64,000 nt of DNA from Amycolatopsis sp. NBRC 101858. GTDB lineage: Bacteria; Actinomycetota; Actinomycetes; Mycobacteriales; Pseudonocardiaceae. The notes below the pieces were generated by a model. It was not told the origin of the DNA. It made no database searches and saw only the letters and a program-made list of their open reading frames with translations. The stretch spans positions 124,001 to 188,000 of the forward strand of contig NZ_BSTD01000008.1 in assembly GCF_030269325.1 (NCBI RefSeq). The letters run 5' to 3'. Below are positions 14,657-25,667 of this stretch, piece by piece (the stretch's first letter is position 1; each line of letters opens with the position of its first letter). The position numbers and the translations under genes were made by a program.

Positions 14657-15913
14657 TCAGAGCAGGAAGTGGAACAGGGGGCTGCCCGGCTCGATCCGTT
14701 CCACCTGTAGCGGGCTCGCGTCCATCCGCGCCAGCAGGCCCGGGAGGTCGGACGACCGGGCGATTTCGACGCCGACCAGCGCAGGGCCCATCTCGCGGTT
14801 GGTGCGCTTGACGTACTCGAAGCGGGTGATGTCGTCCTCGGGCCCGAGGACCTGCTCGAGGAACCGCCGCAGCGCGCCCGGCTCCTGCGGGAACCCGACG
14901 AGGAAGTAGTGCTTCAGCCCTTCGTGCATCAGCGAGCGTTCGAGGATCTCGCTGTAGCGGCTGACGTCGTTGTTGCCGCCGGAGACCACGATGACGACGG
15001 TCTGCCCCGGCTCCACTTGGACCACCGAGCCGAGCGAGGCCGCGGCCAGCGCGCCCGCGGGCTCGGCGATGATCCCGTCGGACTGGTACATCGCCAGCAT
15101 CTCGGTGCAGATGGCACCCTCGGCGACCGAGGTCAGCTCGGCGCCGCTCTCGCGGATCAAGGGGTAGGTGACGTTGCCGGCGATGCGCACGGCGGCGCCG
15201 TCGACGAACGAGTCGAGCTCCGGCAGCCGCACCGGCTCCCCGGCGGCAAGGGCGGCCGCCATGCACGCCGCCCCCGCGGGTTCGACGCCGACGACCCGGA
15301 CGTCCGGGTGCCGCTCCCGCAGCCAGCTGCCGACTCCGGCGAGCAGCCCGCCGCCGCCGACCGGCACGACCACGACGTCCGGCACGAAGCCGAGTTGCTC
15401 GATGACCTCCAAGGCGACCGTGCCCTGGCCGGCGACGGTGCGGACGTCGTCGAACGCCGGCACGAGCGTCGCCCCGGTGCGCTGCGCGTCCTCGTTGGCC
15501 GCGGCGAAGGCGTCTTCGTACGTTTCGCCGACAACGATGACCTCGATGTGCGCGCCGCCGAGCGTCGCGATGCGTTCGCGCTTCTGCCGCGGCGTGGTGC
15601 CCGGGACGTACACGCGGCCGTTCGCGCCGAGCCGGCGGCACGCGTACGCGACGCCCTGGGCGTGGTTGCCGGCGCTGGCGCAGACGACGCCCAAGGCACG
15701 CGTCGAGTCGTCCAGCTGGACAATGAAGTTGTAGGCGCCGCGGATCTTGTACGACCGGACGGTCTGCAGGTCTTCGCGCTTCACCCAGACCTGGGCGTCC
15801 ACCCGGGACGACAGCCGCGCGCTCGGCTCCAGCGGGGTCCGGGTCACCACCCCGGCCAGCCGCTCGGCCGCCTTTTCGATGGTCGCCGCGGTCACCGTGT
15901 CGATGTCATGCAC
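14657..15913 (-). CDS. ilvA: Threonine ammonia-lyase (threonine dehydratase)
   Basis: 418 residues. The PLP lysine is K56 in VRSYKIRGAYNF; the phosphate loop is VPVGGGGLLAG and the substrate loop is CASAGNHAQG. The enzyme deaminates threonine to 2-oxobutanoate. The C-terminal region (about 330-418: HYFLVGFPQEPGALRRFLEQV) is a single ACT-like regulatory segment, as in isoleucine-sensitive or catabolic short forms, not the double ACT of E. coli IlvA. GTG 15913 gives the usual N-terminus; the frame runs farther upstream without coding character. It is divergent from an ECF sigma gene. Confidence 0.9.
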   Translation of the reverse strand: MHDIDTVTAATIEKAAERLAGVVTRTPLEPSARLSSRVDAQVWVKREDLQTVRSYKIRGAYNFIVQLDDSTRALGVVCASAGNHAQGVAYACRRLGANGRVYVPGTTPRQKRERIATLGGAHIEVIVVGETYEDAFAAANEDAQRTGATLVPAFDDVRTVAGQGTVALEVIEQLGFVPDVVVVPVGGGGLLAGVGSWLRERHPDVRVVGVEPAGAACMAAALAAGEPVRLPELDSFVDGAAVRIAGNVTYPLIRESGAELTSVAEGAICTEMLAMYQSDGIIAEPAGALAAASLGSVVQVEPGQTVVIVVSGGNNDVSRYSEILERSLMHEGLKHYFLVGFPQEPGALRRFLEQVLGPEDDITRFEYVKRTNREMGPALVGVEIARSSDLPGLLARMDASPLQVERIEPGSPLFHFLL

Positions 15914-16001
15914 CTCGATGAATCTACGACTCGGGCGTCCCGGGCAACCGCGCGGGCCTCCGGGCGCATCAAAGGGGTGACGAACAGGACAGGGGGCGCC
16001 G

Positions 16002-16493
16002 GTGAACGACTTCACCGAGTACGTGACGGCACGAGCCGGCTGGCTGCGCAAGGTCGCGTACCTGCTCTGCGGCGACTGGCACCGGGCGGACGACCTGGTC
16101 CAGACGGCGATCACCCGGCTCTACGCGAACTGGTCGCGGGCCGCCCGGGCGGACAACCTGGACGGGTACGCCCGCCGGACGCTGGTCAACGCGTTCCTCG
16201 CCGAGCAGCGGCAGTCGTGGTGGCGGCGGGTGGATTTGCGCGGAATCGACCACGACCCGCCTCCGGCGCCCGGCCCGGACGTCGACTCGGCGCTCGACCT
16301 GCGCGCCGCGCTGGACAGGCTGCCCGCGCGTCAGCGGGCGACCGTCGTCCTGCGCTACTTCGGTGACCTGCCGGTCGCCGAAACCGCCCGTGCCCTCGGG
16401 TGCTCCGAAGGCACAGTCAAGAGCCAGACCGCGAAGGCCGTGGAGACGCTCCGCGAGCTGCTGGGCGAGCCGATTGCGGAGGGACGAGCATGA
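16002..16493 (+). CDS. SigE-family ECF RNA polymerase sigma factor
   Basis: 163 residues from GTG 16002. Region 2 is AYLLCGDWHRADDLVQTAITRLY and region 4 is LPARQRATVVLRYFGDLPVAETARALGCSEGTVKSQ. This compact form is the actinobacterial SigE-family ECF type, usually paired with a membrane protein downstream. The next gene starts inside the stop codon (ATGA) and has one membrane segment, so it is the likely partner. A GCAACC at 15944-15949 followed by CGCATC at 15965 could be an ECF-type promoter, weakly supported. A second such pair lies at 22299-23649. Confidence 0.9.
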   Translation: MNDFTEYVTARAGWLRKVAYLLCGDWHRADDLVQTAITRLYANWSRAARADNLDGYARRTLVNAFLAEQRQSWWRRVDLRGIDHDPPPAPGPDVDSALDLRAALDRLPARQRATVVLRYFGDLPVAETARALGCSEGTVKSQTAKAVETLRELLGEPIAEGRA

Positions 16494-17473
16494 CCGACAC
16501 CGAGCTGTCCACGATGCTGAAGGAACTGGCCGACAAGCCCGCGCCGCCGCCCCGGATCGACGTCGACCGCGCGCGCCGGATCGGGGGACGCCGTCGTCGC
16601 GCGCGGACCACGGCCCTCGTCCTGGGATGCGCCGCTGTCGTGACGGCCGCGGGCCTGACGGCCGTGTCGGTGTTCCGGCCCACGCCACCGCCCGCGCCGG
16701 CGGCCGTCCTGCCCAAGCCCGCCCCTCTCGCCCCGGCGCCCACCGACGACCCGCTGGTGACGAAGGCGAGCTTCGGCTGGCTGCCCGAGCCGATCACGGG
16801 CATCGAGTACGGCCGCGGCGGCCACGGCGACTACGCGCTGGCCATCGGCCGCGGCGACCTGCCGCCGATGATCTGGCTCGCGGTGTACGACCAGGAACCG
16901 CCGTTGGACCGCCGGCACGACATGGGCGGGCGGGCGGTGCGCGTTCCGGTCCGGGTCGGTGACCGCGACGGTTACTGGGTCACGACCGATGCGGGGGACC
17001 CGCTGAACCAGGGCAACAGCTACCTGCGCTGGCCGACCGCGGACGGCCGCTGGGCCGAGCTGAACGCGTACTACCTCGCCCTTCCCGACCTGCAGCAGGT
17101 CTTGCTGCGGGTCGCCGGGGAGGTCACGTTCGCGAACCGGCCGGTGCCGCTGCCGCTGCACATCGACAGCCTGCCGGGGACCTTCCGGGTCGCCGACATC
17201 TCCCTGTGGCGCCGCCCCGACAGCGACGGCGTCCCGTGGCGGGCGGTGCTGCAGTACTCGTCGAACGGCGCGCTGGCGACGATCACGGTCTCGCTCCCCG
17301 GCGGCCAGGCGGACGGCCTCGGCAAGCCGGTCTGCGCGACGAAGAACGGGCTCAAGGCTTGCGTCGCGATCGACCACCCGCAGGCCGCGGGCGTCGACAG
17401 CCAGGCGCTGCTCGACCGCATCACGCTGCTCGGCCCGGACGAGTCGAAGTGGACCACGCACGTGATCGGGTGA
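16490..17473 (+). CDS. Single-pass membrane protein, putative partner of the upstream sigma factor
   Basis: 327 residues. The first 40 residues are polar and basic (RARRIGGRRRRAR), followed by one membrane helix (about 42-62), a Pro/Ala-rich linker and a large extracytoplasmic domain with no family I recognise. No zinc-binding HxxxCxxC anti-sigma motif is present. The ATG overlaps the sigma stop by 4 nt, so the two are made together; an anti-sigma or sensor role is inferred from this arrangement alone. It is convergent with ramB and ends one base before that gene's stop. Confidence 0.7.
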   Translation: MTDTELSTMLKELADKPAPPPRIDVDRARRIGGRRRRARTTALVLGCAAVVTAAGLTAVSVFRPTPPPAPAAVLPKPAPLAPAPTDDPLVTKASFGWLPEPITGIEYGRGGHGDYALAIGRGDLPPMIWLAVYDQEPPLDRRHDMGGRAVRVPVRVGDRDGYWVTTDAGDPLNQGNSYLRWPTADGRWAELNAYYLALPDLQQVLLRVAGEVTFANRPVPLPLHIDSLPGTFRVADISLWRRPDSDGVPWRAVLQYSSNGALATITVSLPGGQADGLGKPVCATKNGLKACVAIDHPQAAGVDSQALLDRITLLGPDESKWTTHVIG

Positions 17474-18898
17474 TCAGCCCTTCGGCACCGCCGGGTAGGG
17501 GACGAAGGTGCTGGTGTTCTCGTCGACGGTGAGCTGCTTGCCGATCGTCGGGAACGCGCGTTGCGAGCACGCCGGCCGTTCGCAGACTTTGCAGCCCATC
17601 CCGATCGGCGTCGCCGCGGCGGGCTCGTCCAGATCGAGGCCGGTCGAATAGACGAGCCGCCCGGCGTGCCGCAGTTCGCAGCCCAAGCCCACCGTGAACG
17701 TCTTGCCCGGGCTGCCATACCCGCCGATGTTGCGGGACACCGTGCGCGCGACCCAGAAGTAGCTCTTCCCGTCGGGCAGGGTCGCGATCTGGGTGAGGAT
17801 CTTCCCCGGCTGGGTGAACGCCTCGTAGATGTTCCACAGGGGACAGGCGCCACCCACCCGGGAGAAGTGGAAGCCGGCCGCGGACTGGCGCTTCGACATG
17901 TTCCCCGCCCGGTCCACCCGCACGAAGGAGAACGGCACCCCGCGCTGCTTGGGACGTTGCAAAGTGGACAGCCGGTGGCACACGGTCTCGAAGCCGACGC
18001 CGTAGTGGTCGCACAGCCGCTCGATGTCGTAGCGGAACCGCTCGGCCGCGGCCAGGAACGGTCCATAGGGGAGGATCAGCGCCCCCGCGAAGTAGTTCGC
18101 CAGGCCGACCCGCGCCAGCGAACGCGCCGCCGGCCCGGAGAACGCCCACGAGTCGGCCAGCTCGGTGATCAGGTCGTCGTACTCGAGCAGCGCGATCTGC
18201 GAAGCCATGCGAAACGCCTGCTGCCCGACGCGCAGGCTCGGCGCCAGGCGCAGCACGCGCGTCACGGGCTCGTAGAGGTGCTGCTGACCGGCGGATTCGT
18301 CGATCCCGTCGTTGGTCACTTCGACGCCATAGCGCTGCCAGAGCCGTTCCTTCAGCGCGCCGAGCACCTGGCCGCGCTGCAGCGGGATGTCGGCCGCCAT
18401 CTTCTCGGCGCGTTCGTCCAGTTCGGCGACATAGTTCTCGCGCTCGTAGAAGAAGTCGCGGACCTCCTCGTGCGGCAGCGCCGCCGCCGCGCTGCCGTGC
18501 ATGCCCAGGCCGTTTTCCGTGGTCAGTGCGGCGGTGCTCTCGACGGCGTTGCGGTAGCTGCGGTGCAGCTTGACCAGCGCCTGGGCGATCGCCGGCAGGT
18601 TCGACGCCAGTTCGTTGAGCTCGCTGGTCGTCACGTCGATGCCGAGGACCTCGTCGAGCAGGGCTTCCTTGACGTCGGCGACCAGCCGGGACGTGTCGTT
18701 GTTCGCGAAGAACTCGGTGTCCACCCCGAACGCCTGCGTGATCCGCAGCAGCACCGGGACGGTCAGCGGACGCGAGTTGTGCTCGATCTGGTTGAGGTAG
18801 CTGGGTGAGATCTCCAGCACACGAGCGAGGTCGGCCTGGCTCATCGACCGGCTTTCACGCAGATGCCGCAACCTCGCTCCGGCGAAAGTCTTCTCCAT
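17474..18898 (-). CDS. ramB: RamB-type regulator of acetate/glyoxylate metabolism (XRE-HTH, short-chain acyl regulator family)
   Basis: 474 residues, the usual RamB length. The N-terminal helix-turn-helix spans about 8-62 (SQADLARVLEISPSYLNQIE). A long central domain follows, and the C-terminus has a cysteine-bearing DUF2083-type block (GACPLWN, GMGCKVCERPACSQRAFP). RamB represses isocitrate lyase and other acetate genes in Corynebacterium and Mycobacterium. Here the gene is divergent from aceA, and the 228-bp gap holds two 13-mers matching the RamB consensus. Autoregulation and control of aceA-aceB are therefore expected. Gene name assigned by family and context. Confidence 0.9.
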   Translation of the reverse strand: MEKTFAGARLRHLRESRSMSQADLARVLEISPSYLNQIEHNSRPLTVPVLLRITQAFGVDTEFFANNDTSRLVADVKEALLDEVLGIDVTTSELNELASNLPAIAQALVKLHRSYRNAVESTAALTTENGLGMHGSAAAALPHEEVRDFFYERENYVAELDERAEKMAADIPLQRGQVLGALKERLWQRYGVEVTNDGIDESAGQQHLYEPVTRVLRLAPSLRVGQQAFRMASQIALLEYDDLITELADSWAFSGPAARSLARVGLANYFAGALILPYGPFLAAAERFRYDIERLCDHYGVGFETVCHRLSTLQRPKQRGVPFSFVRVDRAGNMSKRQSAAGFHFSRVGGACPLWNIYEAFTQPGKILTQIATLPDGKSYFWVARTVSRNIGGYGSPGKTFTVGLGCELRHAGRLVYSTGLDLDEPAAATPIGMGCKVCERPACSQRAFPTIGKQLTVDENTSTFVPYPAVPKG

Positions 18899-18992
18899 TC
18901 GAGCCGTCCTCTCCGGAAGGTTTCCGGTCCTGAACGGTTACGTGAACGGTCAAGAACGCGGATTTTCGGTGCGGTTGCGAAACGGCTATTCG

Positions 18993-19005
18993 CAACCTTT
19001 GCAAG
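18993..19005 (+). promoter_or_regulatory. Candidate RamB site 1
   Basis: CAACCTTTGCAAG fits the RamB pattern xAxxxTTTGCAAx described for Corynebacterium. It is preceded by TTCG, giving a 16-mer that recurs with three changes at 19098-19113. Confidence 0.55.
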
Positions 19006-19100
19006 CAGCCTACGTACCCTTCGCACAAATTGGCAACTTGGACAGCTGGACCCGATTTTCCCAGCCGTGCGAGGGTCGGATCAGGCAAGGCGAGCAATCG

Positions 19101-19113
19101 CAAACTTCGCAAC
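19101..19113 (+). promoter_or_regulatory. Candidate RamB site 2, next to the aceA start
   Basis: CAAACTTCGCAAC, 13 nt before the aceA ATG. Together with the preceding TCG it aligns with site 1 at 13 of 16 positions, 108 bp apart. A site so close to the start codon suits repression of aceA. Confidence 0.5.
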
Positions 19114-19126
19114 ACCGGGAGATCCG

Positions 19127-20407
<1,281 letters not shown>

Positions 20408-20414
20408 TCCCGGC

Positions 20415-20454
20415 CGCGGCCTGACGGCGCACCCCCCTCCGTCGTCAGGCCGCG
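20415..20454 (+). terminator. Hairpin between aceA and aceB
   Basis: CGCGGCCTGACG (20415-20426) pairs perfectly with CGTCAGGCCGCG (20443-20454) across a 16-nt loop. It is followed by a pyrimidine run without a clear T-tract, so it may be a partial terminator or an RNA-stabilising hairpin that lowers aceB relative to aceA. Confidence 0.6.
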
Positions 20455-20501
20455 TCCCTCCCCTTCTTTCCTTCCCTGCCCACAGCTCGCGGAGGCACCC
20501 C

Positions 20502-22109
<1,608 letters not shown>

Positions 22110-22116
22110 CAGGGCC

Positions 22117-22148
22117 CCGGTTGCCCCTACCTGACGAGGGGCAACCGG
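22117..22148 (+). terminator. Hairpin downstream of aceB
   Basis: CCGGTTGCCCCT and AGGGGCAACCGG form a perfect 12-bp stem with an 8-nt loop directly after the aceB stop. No T-run follows; it is the first of two tandem hairpins. Confidence 0.75.
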
Positions 22149-22178
22149 ATCCACACTGATTGGGATGGTGTGGTCCGG

Positions 22179-22227
22179 AACTGGTCCGGCGACGGTGGCT
22201 CCCCGTCGCCGGGCCAGTTTCGTTTTT
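22179..22227 (+). terminator. Second, T-tailed terminator downstream of aceB
   Basis: A 17-bp stem (22179-22195 with 22203-22219, one G-T wobble) is followed by CGTTTTT at 22221-22227. It shields the sigma gene downstream from aceB read-through and shows that the long open frame crossing this region is not all coding. Confidence 0.85.
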
Positions 22228-22298
22228 GTCGTTCTCCGAGCAACCCCGGCGCCCGCGAACCCCGTTTGAGACGGTGTGAGGGCGACGAGGAGGACCAC

Positions 22299-22790
22299 GT
22301 GAGACGGCCGGAAGAGGCAGGATTCCGCGACTACGTCACGGCGAGGATGGACGTCCTGCGCCGGACGGCCTACCTGCTGTGCCGCGACTGGCACCTCGCG
22401 GACGACCTGGTGTCGATCACCATCGGCAAGCTGTACCGGCACTGGCCGCGGGCTCGGCGGATGGATCACGTCGACGCCTACGTGCGCCGGATCCTGGTGC
22501 GGACGTGGCTCGACGAGAAAGCCCGGGCGTGGCGGCGCGAGGAACCGGCGGAGACGCTGCCGGAGCTGGTCGTGCCACCCAGCGACGACGTCGTCGAGCG
22601 ACTCGGTCTCCTCGAGCTGCTCGACGTGCTGCCGCCGCGGCGCCGGGCCGCGGTGGTGCTGCGGTACTACTGCGACCTTTCCGTCGAGGAGACCGCCGAG
22701 ATCCTCGAGTGTTCTCCCGGAACCGTGAAGAGCCAGACCGCGCGCGGGCTCGACTCGCTGCGCGCGCTCGTCGCCGCGAGCCAGAGCTGA
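22299..22790 (+). CDS. SigE-family ECF RNA polymerase sigma factor (second copy)
   Basis: 163 residues from GTG 22299, chosen because a strong GAGGAGG (22287-22293) precedes it and a terminator lies inside the longer frame. Region 2 reads AYLLCRDWHLADDLVSITIGKLY and region 4 VLRYYCDLSVEETAEILECSPGTVKSQ. It is the same length and type as the sigma factor at 16002, and each is followed by a single-pass membrane protein. GCAACC at 22240-22245 and CGTTTG at 22263 may be a weak ECF promoter resembling that of the first copy. Confidence 0.9.
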   Translation: MRRPEEAGFRDYVTARMDVLRRTAYLLCRDWHLADDLVSITIGKLYRHWPRARRMDHVDAYVRRILVRTWLDEKARAWRREEPAETLPELVVPPSDDVVERLGLLELLDVLPPRRRAAVVLRYYCDLSVEETAEILECSPGTVKSQTARGLDSLRALVAASQS

Positions 22791-22800
22791 AGGAGGGGCC

Positions 22801-23649
22801 ATGAGCAAGGAACAGTTCGACGCGGCGATCGGCGCGGTGCCGGTGTCCACGGTGGATCTCGACGCGGTGCTGAACCGCGAACGCCGTCGCGCGCGGGTGG
22901 CGCCGTGGACAGCCGCCGGCGCGGGCGTCGCAGCCGTGGTCGTCGTCGCGACAACCGTGTTCACGCCCGGCGAACCCGGGCCGGCGAGGGTGGTGCCCGC
23001 GAGCCCACCGTCGGCGTCATCCGACCCGTGCGCCGTGTCTCCCTACCCGCCGCAGACGGGGCCGCCGGCGCCGGAGACCGCCGACGTCGCGGCGCACCGG
23101 CTCAGCGGCGTGCTGACCGCCGCCGTCCAGCAGCGGGTCGCGGCCGGGACGAAGCTCCAGCCGCACGCCGACGGCGAGTACCCGAAGGGGAAGCAGCACG
23201 GGCCGCTGACCTTCTTCCACGTGTTCTCCGCGCGAGTGGCGTCCGGAAGCACGTGCGGCGGCGGCGAGGACTACTTCATGGCCGCGGCGACGACGGCCGG
23301 CAAGGCGGGCAAGGGCAACGTCTGGGCGATCGTCACCCGGCTCGGCGGCAACGCCACGCCGGCCACCGAGTGCAACCCGCCGCCCGAAGGCGCGCAGGGC
23401 ACGTGCGACCGGACGTCCGGGCCGCACGGCGAGCAGATTGTCGCGCTGACGTTCGCCCTTCCCCAGGACGCGACCGTCAACCAGGTCAACGTCACCAAGC
23501 CCGACGGCACCGGCGTCATCATCGAGGCGGAGAACGTCGCGGACAGTGCGAAGCAGCGCCACGACGTCCCGCCGGACATGCCGCCGCCGCTGACTCTCGC
23601 CCAGCTGAAGGCGATCGCGCTGGACCCGAAGCTGACGCTCTACCCCTGA
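22801..23649 (+). CDS. Single-pass membrane protein, putative partner of the second SigE-family sigma factor
   Basis: 282 residues. A short polar N-terminus (LDAVLNRERRRARVAPW) leads into one membrane helix (about 38-56), then a Pro/Ser linker and an extracytoplasmic domain with four or more cysteines (SDPCAVSPY, GSTCGGGEDYF, TECNPPPEGAQGTCD). These may form disulfides outside the cell. No zinc anti-sigma motif. Start ATG 22801 follows GAAGGAGGGGCC. It overlaps the convergent TetR stop by 10 bp. Anti-sigma or sensor role inferred from position only. Confidence 0.7.
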   Translation: MSKEQFDAAIGAVPVSTVDLDAVLNRERRRARVAPWTAAGAGVAAVVVVATTVFTPGEPGPARVVPASPPSASSDPCAVSPYPPQTGPPAPETADVAAHRLSGVLTAAVQQRVAAGTKLQPHADGEYPKGKQHGPLTFFHVFSARVASGSTCGGGEDYFMAAATTAGKAGKGNVWAIVTRLGGNATPATECNPPPEGAQGTCDRTSGPHGEQIVALTFALPQDATVNQVNVTKPDGTGVIIEAENVADSAKQRHDVPPDMPPPLTLAQLKAIALDPKLTLYP

Positions 23650-24173
23650 GCGGCCAGAAGGACCTTTGCGGCTTCGCGGGCCGTGCTCGCTTCGCTCGGA
23701 TCTCCGGTGATCGCGGCGAGCACGGTCGCGCCTTCGACGAGCGAGAACAGCTGGTCGGCAGTGGTTTGGTCCGAAACGAGACCACGCAGGTAGGCGCGGA
23801 CGAGATCCTTGTGCTCGCGGATCGCGGCAGCGACGCCCGGCGCCGGTTCGCCGAACTCGCCGAACGAGTTGACGAACGCGCAGCCGCGGAAGCCGGGTTC
23901 GGAAAACCAGTCCCGCAGCCAGCCGAACACGGCCAGCGGGTCATCGCCGCGGGCGTGGACGAATTTGCGCAACGACGCTCGCCACCGCTCGTCCCGGCGT
24001 CGGAGATAGGCCTCGACCAGGTCGTTCTTCGCGGGGAAGGTCTGGTAGAGCCGCTTGAGCGAGACGCCCGAGCGCGCGCGGACGGCGTCCATTCCGACCG
24101 CCTGGACGCCGTGGGCGTAGAAGAGCTCCTCGGCGGCTTCCAGGAGCCGGTCGGTCGCCTCCGTGGGAGTCAT
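23640..24173 (-). CDS. TetR family transcriptional regulator
   Basis: 177 residues. The helix-turn-helix covers about residues 8-52: LLEAAEELFYAHGVQAVGMDAV then SGVSLKRLYQTFPAKNDLVEAYL. The C-terminal ligand domain contains GCAFVNSFGEFGEP, the block of the TetR subgroup near YxaF/LmrA-type repressors. The divergent gene encodes a DUF1348 SnoaL-like protein, and two matching operators lie between them, so it is probably a local autorepressor answering a small molecule. Confidence 0.9.
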   Translation of the reverse strand: MTPTEATDRLLEAAEELFYAHGVQAVGMDAVRARSGVSLKRLYQTFPAKNDLVEAYLRRRDERWRASLRKFVHARGDDPLAVFGWLRDWFSEPGFRGCAFVNSFGEFGEPAPGVAAAIREHKDLVRAYLRGLVSDQTTADQLFSLVEGATVLAAITGDPSEASTAREAAKVLLAAQG

Positions 24174-24191
24174 GTCACCTGCCTCTGGTGC

Positions 24192-24209
24192 GGAGAATGA
24201 GCGTTCTCT
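24192..24209. promoter_or_regulatory. TetR operator copy 1
   Basis: GGAGAATGAGCGTTCTCT, an 18-mer with GAGAA/TTCTC arms, near the TetR start at 24173. It aligns with the perfect copy at 24218-24235. Confidence 0.7.
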
Positions 24210-24217
24210 AGGCTACC

Positions 24218-24235
24218 GGAGAACGCCCGTTCTCC
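24218..24235. promoter_or_regulatory. TetR operator copy 2
   Basis: GGAGAACGCCCGTTCTCC, with perfect 7-bp arms around a CGCC/GCCC centre, 26 bp after copy 1. The ribosome site of the SnoaL-like gene follows within 10 nt, so binding would block both divergent genes. Confidence 0.75.
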
Positions 24236-24254
24236 ACCGGTGAAGGAGAGACTC

Positions 24255-24713
24255 ATGACCCCGCGTCCGCCGTTCCCGCCGTTCGACGAGGACACCGCCC
24301 GCCAGAAGGTCCAGGCCGCCGAGGACGCCTGGAACACGCGCGACCCCGAGCGCGTCTCGCTGGCCTACACGGAGGATTCCGTCTGGCGCAATCGCGACCA
24401 GCACGTCGTGGGACGCGCGGAGATCGTCAGGTTCCTGACAGCGAAGTGGGAGCGCGAGCTGGACTACGCGTTGCGCAAGGAGCTGTGGGGCTTCCGCGGC
24501 AACCGCATCGGCGTCCGGTTCCAGTACGAATCCCGCAACGCCGAGGGCCAGTGGTTCCGCAGCTACGGCAACGAGCTGTGGGAGTTCAGCGACGAAGGCC
24601 TGATGCGTCGGCGGGAGGCAAGCATCAACGACGTGCCGATCGAGTCGTCGGATCGCCGGATCTTCGGTCCGCGCCCGGAGTCCGAGCACGGCGTCCTGCT
24701 GCCGATCTTCTGA
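24255..24713 (+). CDS. SnoaL-like/NTF2-fold protein (DUF1348)
   Basis: 152 residues. EDAWNTRDPERVSLAYTEDSVWRNRD at the start and NRIGVRFQYESRNAEGQWFRSYGNELWEF in the middle are the cone-shaped NTF2-like fold of DUF1348, a family often called nuclear transport factor 2-like; biochemical role unknown, perhaps binding or converting a small hydrophobic ligand. ATG 24255 has GAAGGAGAG upstream, better than the frame's first start at 24240. Divergent from the TetR gene, with two operators between, so it is the likely repressed target. Confidence 0.85.
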   Translation: MTPRPPFPPFDEDTARQKVQAAEDAWNTRDPERVSLAYTEDSVWRNRDQHVVGRAEIVRFLTAKWERELDYALRKELWGFRGNRIGVRFQYESRNAEGQWFRSYGNELWEFSDEGLMRRREASINDVPIESSDRRIFGPRPESEHGVLLPIF

Positions 24714-24770
24714 GTCCGCTTCACGCGTAATCGCTCCTGGCCGGGCCCCGCCATGGGCATGCTCGGGCGC

Positions 24771-25549
24771 ATGACGGCACCGGCGTTCGGCGGCGAAGTG
24801 AGCGAGTACTACCAGCGGTACCGCCGCGGCTACCCACCCGCGGTGGGGGAGGCGCTGACTGCGGCGTTCACGCTGACAAGCGAGGACGTCGTGCTCGACC
24901 TCGGCTGCGGCACCGGCCAGCTCACCCGGGTCCTGGCGCCCCGCGTGGGCGCGGTGCTGGGCATGGACCCGGAGCCCGCGATGCTCGGCCAAGCCCGCAA
25001 GGCGGGTTCGCCGCCGAACGTGAGCTGGCTCCTGGGCGCGGACTCCGACGTCGGCGCGCTGTCCCCGGCTCTCGGCGCGGGCCGGCTGGGCGCGGTGACG
25101 GTGGCGCAGGCGTTGCACTGGATGGACCACGCCCGGCTGTTCGCGGCGGTGCGTCCGCTGTTGCGCCCGGGCGGCGGTGTCGCGGTGGTGACCAACGGCG
25201 AGCCGCTGTGGCTGCAGGACGCGGCGTGGTCGGTGGCGTTGCGCGAGGTGGTCTCGTCGTATTTGGGGACACCGCTGCACAGCACGTGCGGCACGGACGA
25301 GACGAGCCAGACGCGCTATGCCGACGCCCTCTCGGCGGCGGGGTACGCGGTAGCTGCCCAGGTCGTCGCGTATGACGCGACGCTGAGTGTCGAGGAGATC
25401 GTCGGTGGTCTTTTTCGGCCATGAGCCCGGCGCAGCTGCCGGCGGCCGAGGCGCGGCCGGCCTTCACCGAAAGCGTCCGGGAGGCGGTGGCCCCGCACGG
25501 ACCACTGCGGGAACGGGTCCGGGTGCGCATCCTGACCGGGACCCGCTGA
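24771..25549 (+). pseudogene. Class I SAM-dependent methyltransferase interrupted by a -1 frameshift
   Basis: Residues 1-217 (24771-25424) form a methyltransferase: VLDLGCGTGQLTRVLAP is motif I, then MDPEPAML and QALHWMDHARLFA. The frame ends at TGA 25422 just after EEIVGGLFRP. The sequence expected next (FSAMSPAQLPAAEARPAF...RVRVRILTG) continues in the -1 frame to the stop at 25547-25549. The shift point is the T5 run at 25411-25415: one more T, or a -1 slip on TTT, restores a single protein of about 258 residues. Either the strain carries a true frameshift, the run was misread, or ribosomes slip. An ATG at 25421 overlapping the stop (ATGA) could also start the 42-residue tail separately. 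Confidence 0.75.
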
Positions 25550-25667
25550 CCGGTCACGGAAGGCGAATGGGTACCGGCCCGTAGTGTTCCGCTTATTGTT
25601 TCCCCGGGAACCGGCGCGGATGCTCGCTGCGAGGCGCTACCTTGCGCCGTTGTCCTGAGGAGTCCCC

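Noticed and set aside
15914..16001. Riboswitch or T-box before ilvA
   Set aside because: The 88-bp divergent gap is too short and shows no specifier or antiterminator helices.
22170..22298. Extended N-terminus of the second SigE-family factor
   Set aside because: Contains a T-tailed terminator and would omit the GAGGAGG site used by GTG 22299.
25387..25584. Alternative +1 frame across the methyltransferase end
   Set aside because: Its translation is Gly/Arg/Ala rich and not like a methyltransferase C-terminus; the -1 frame is.
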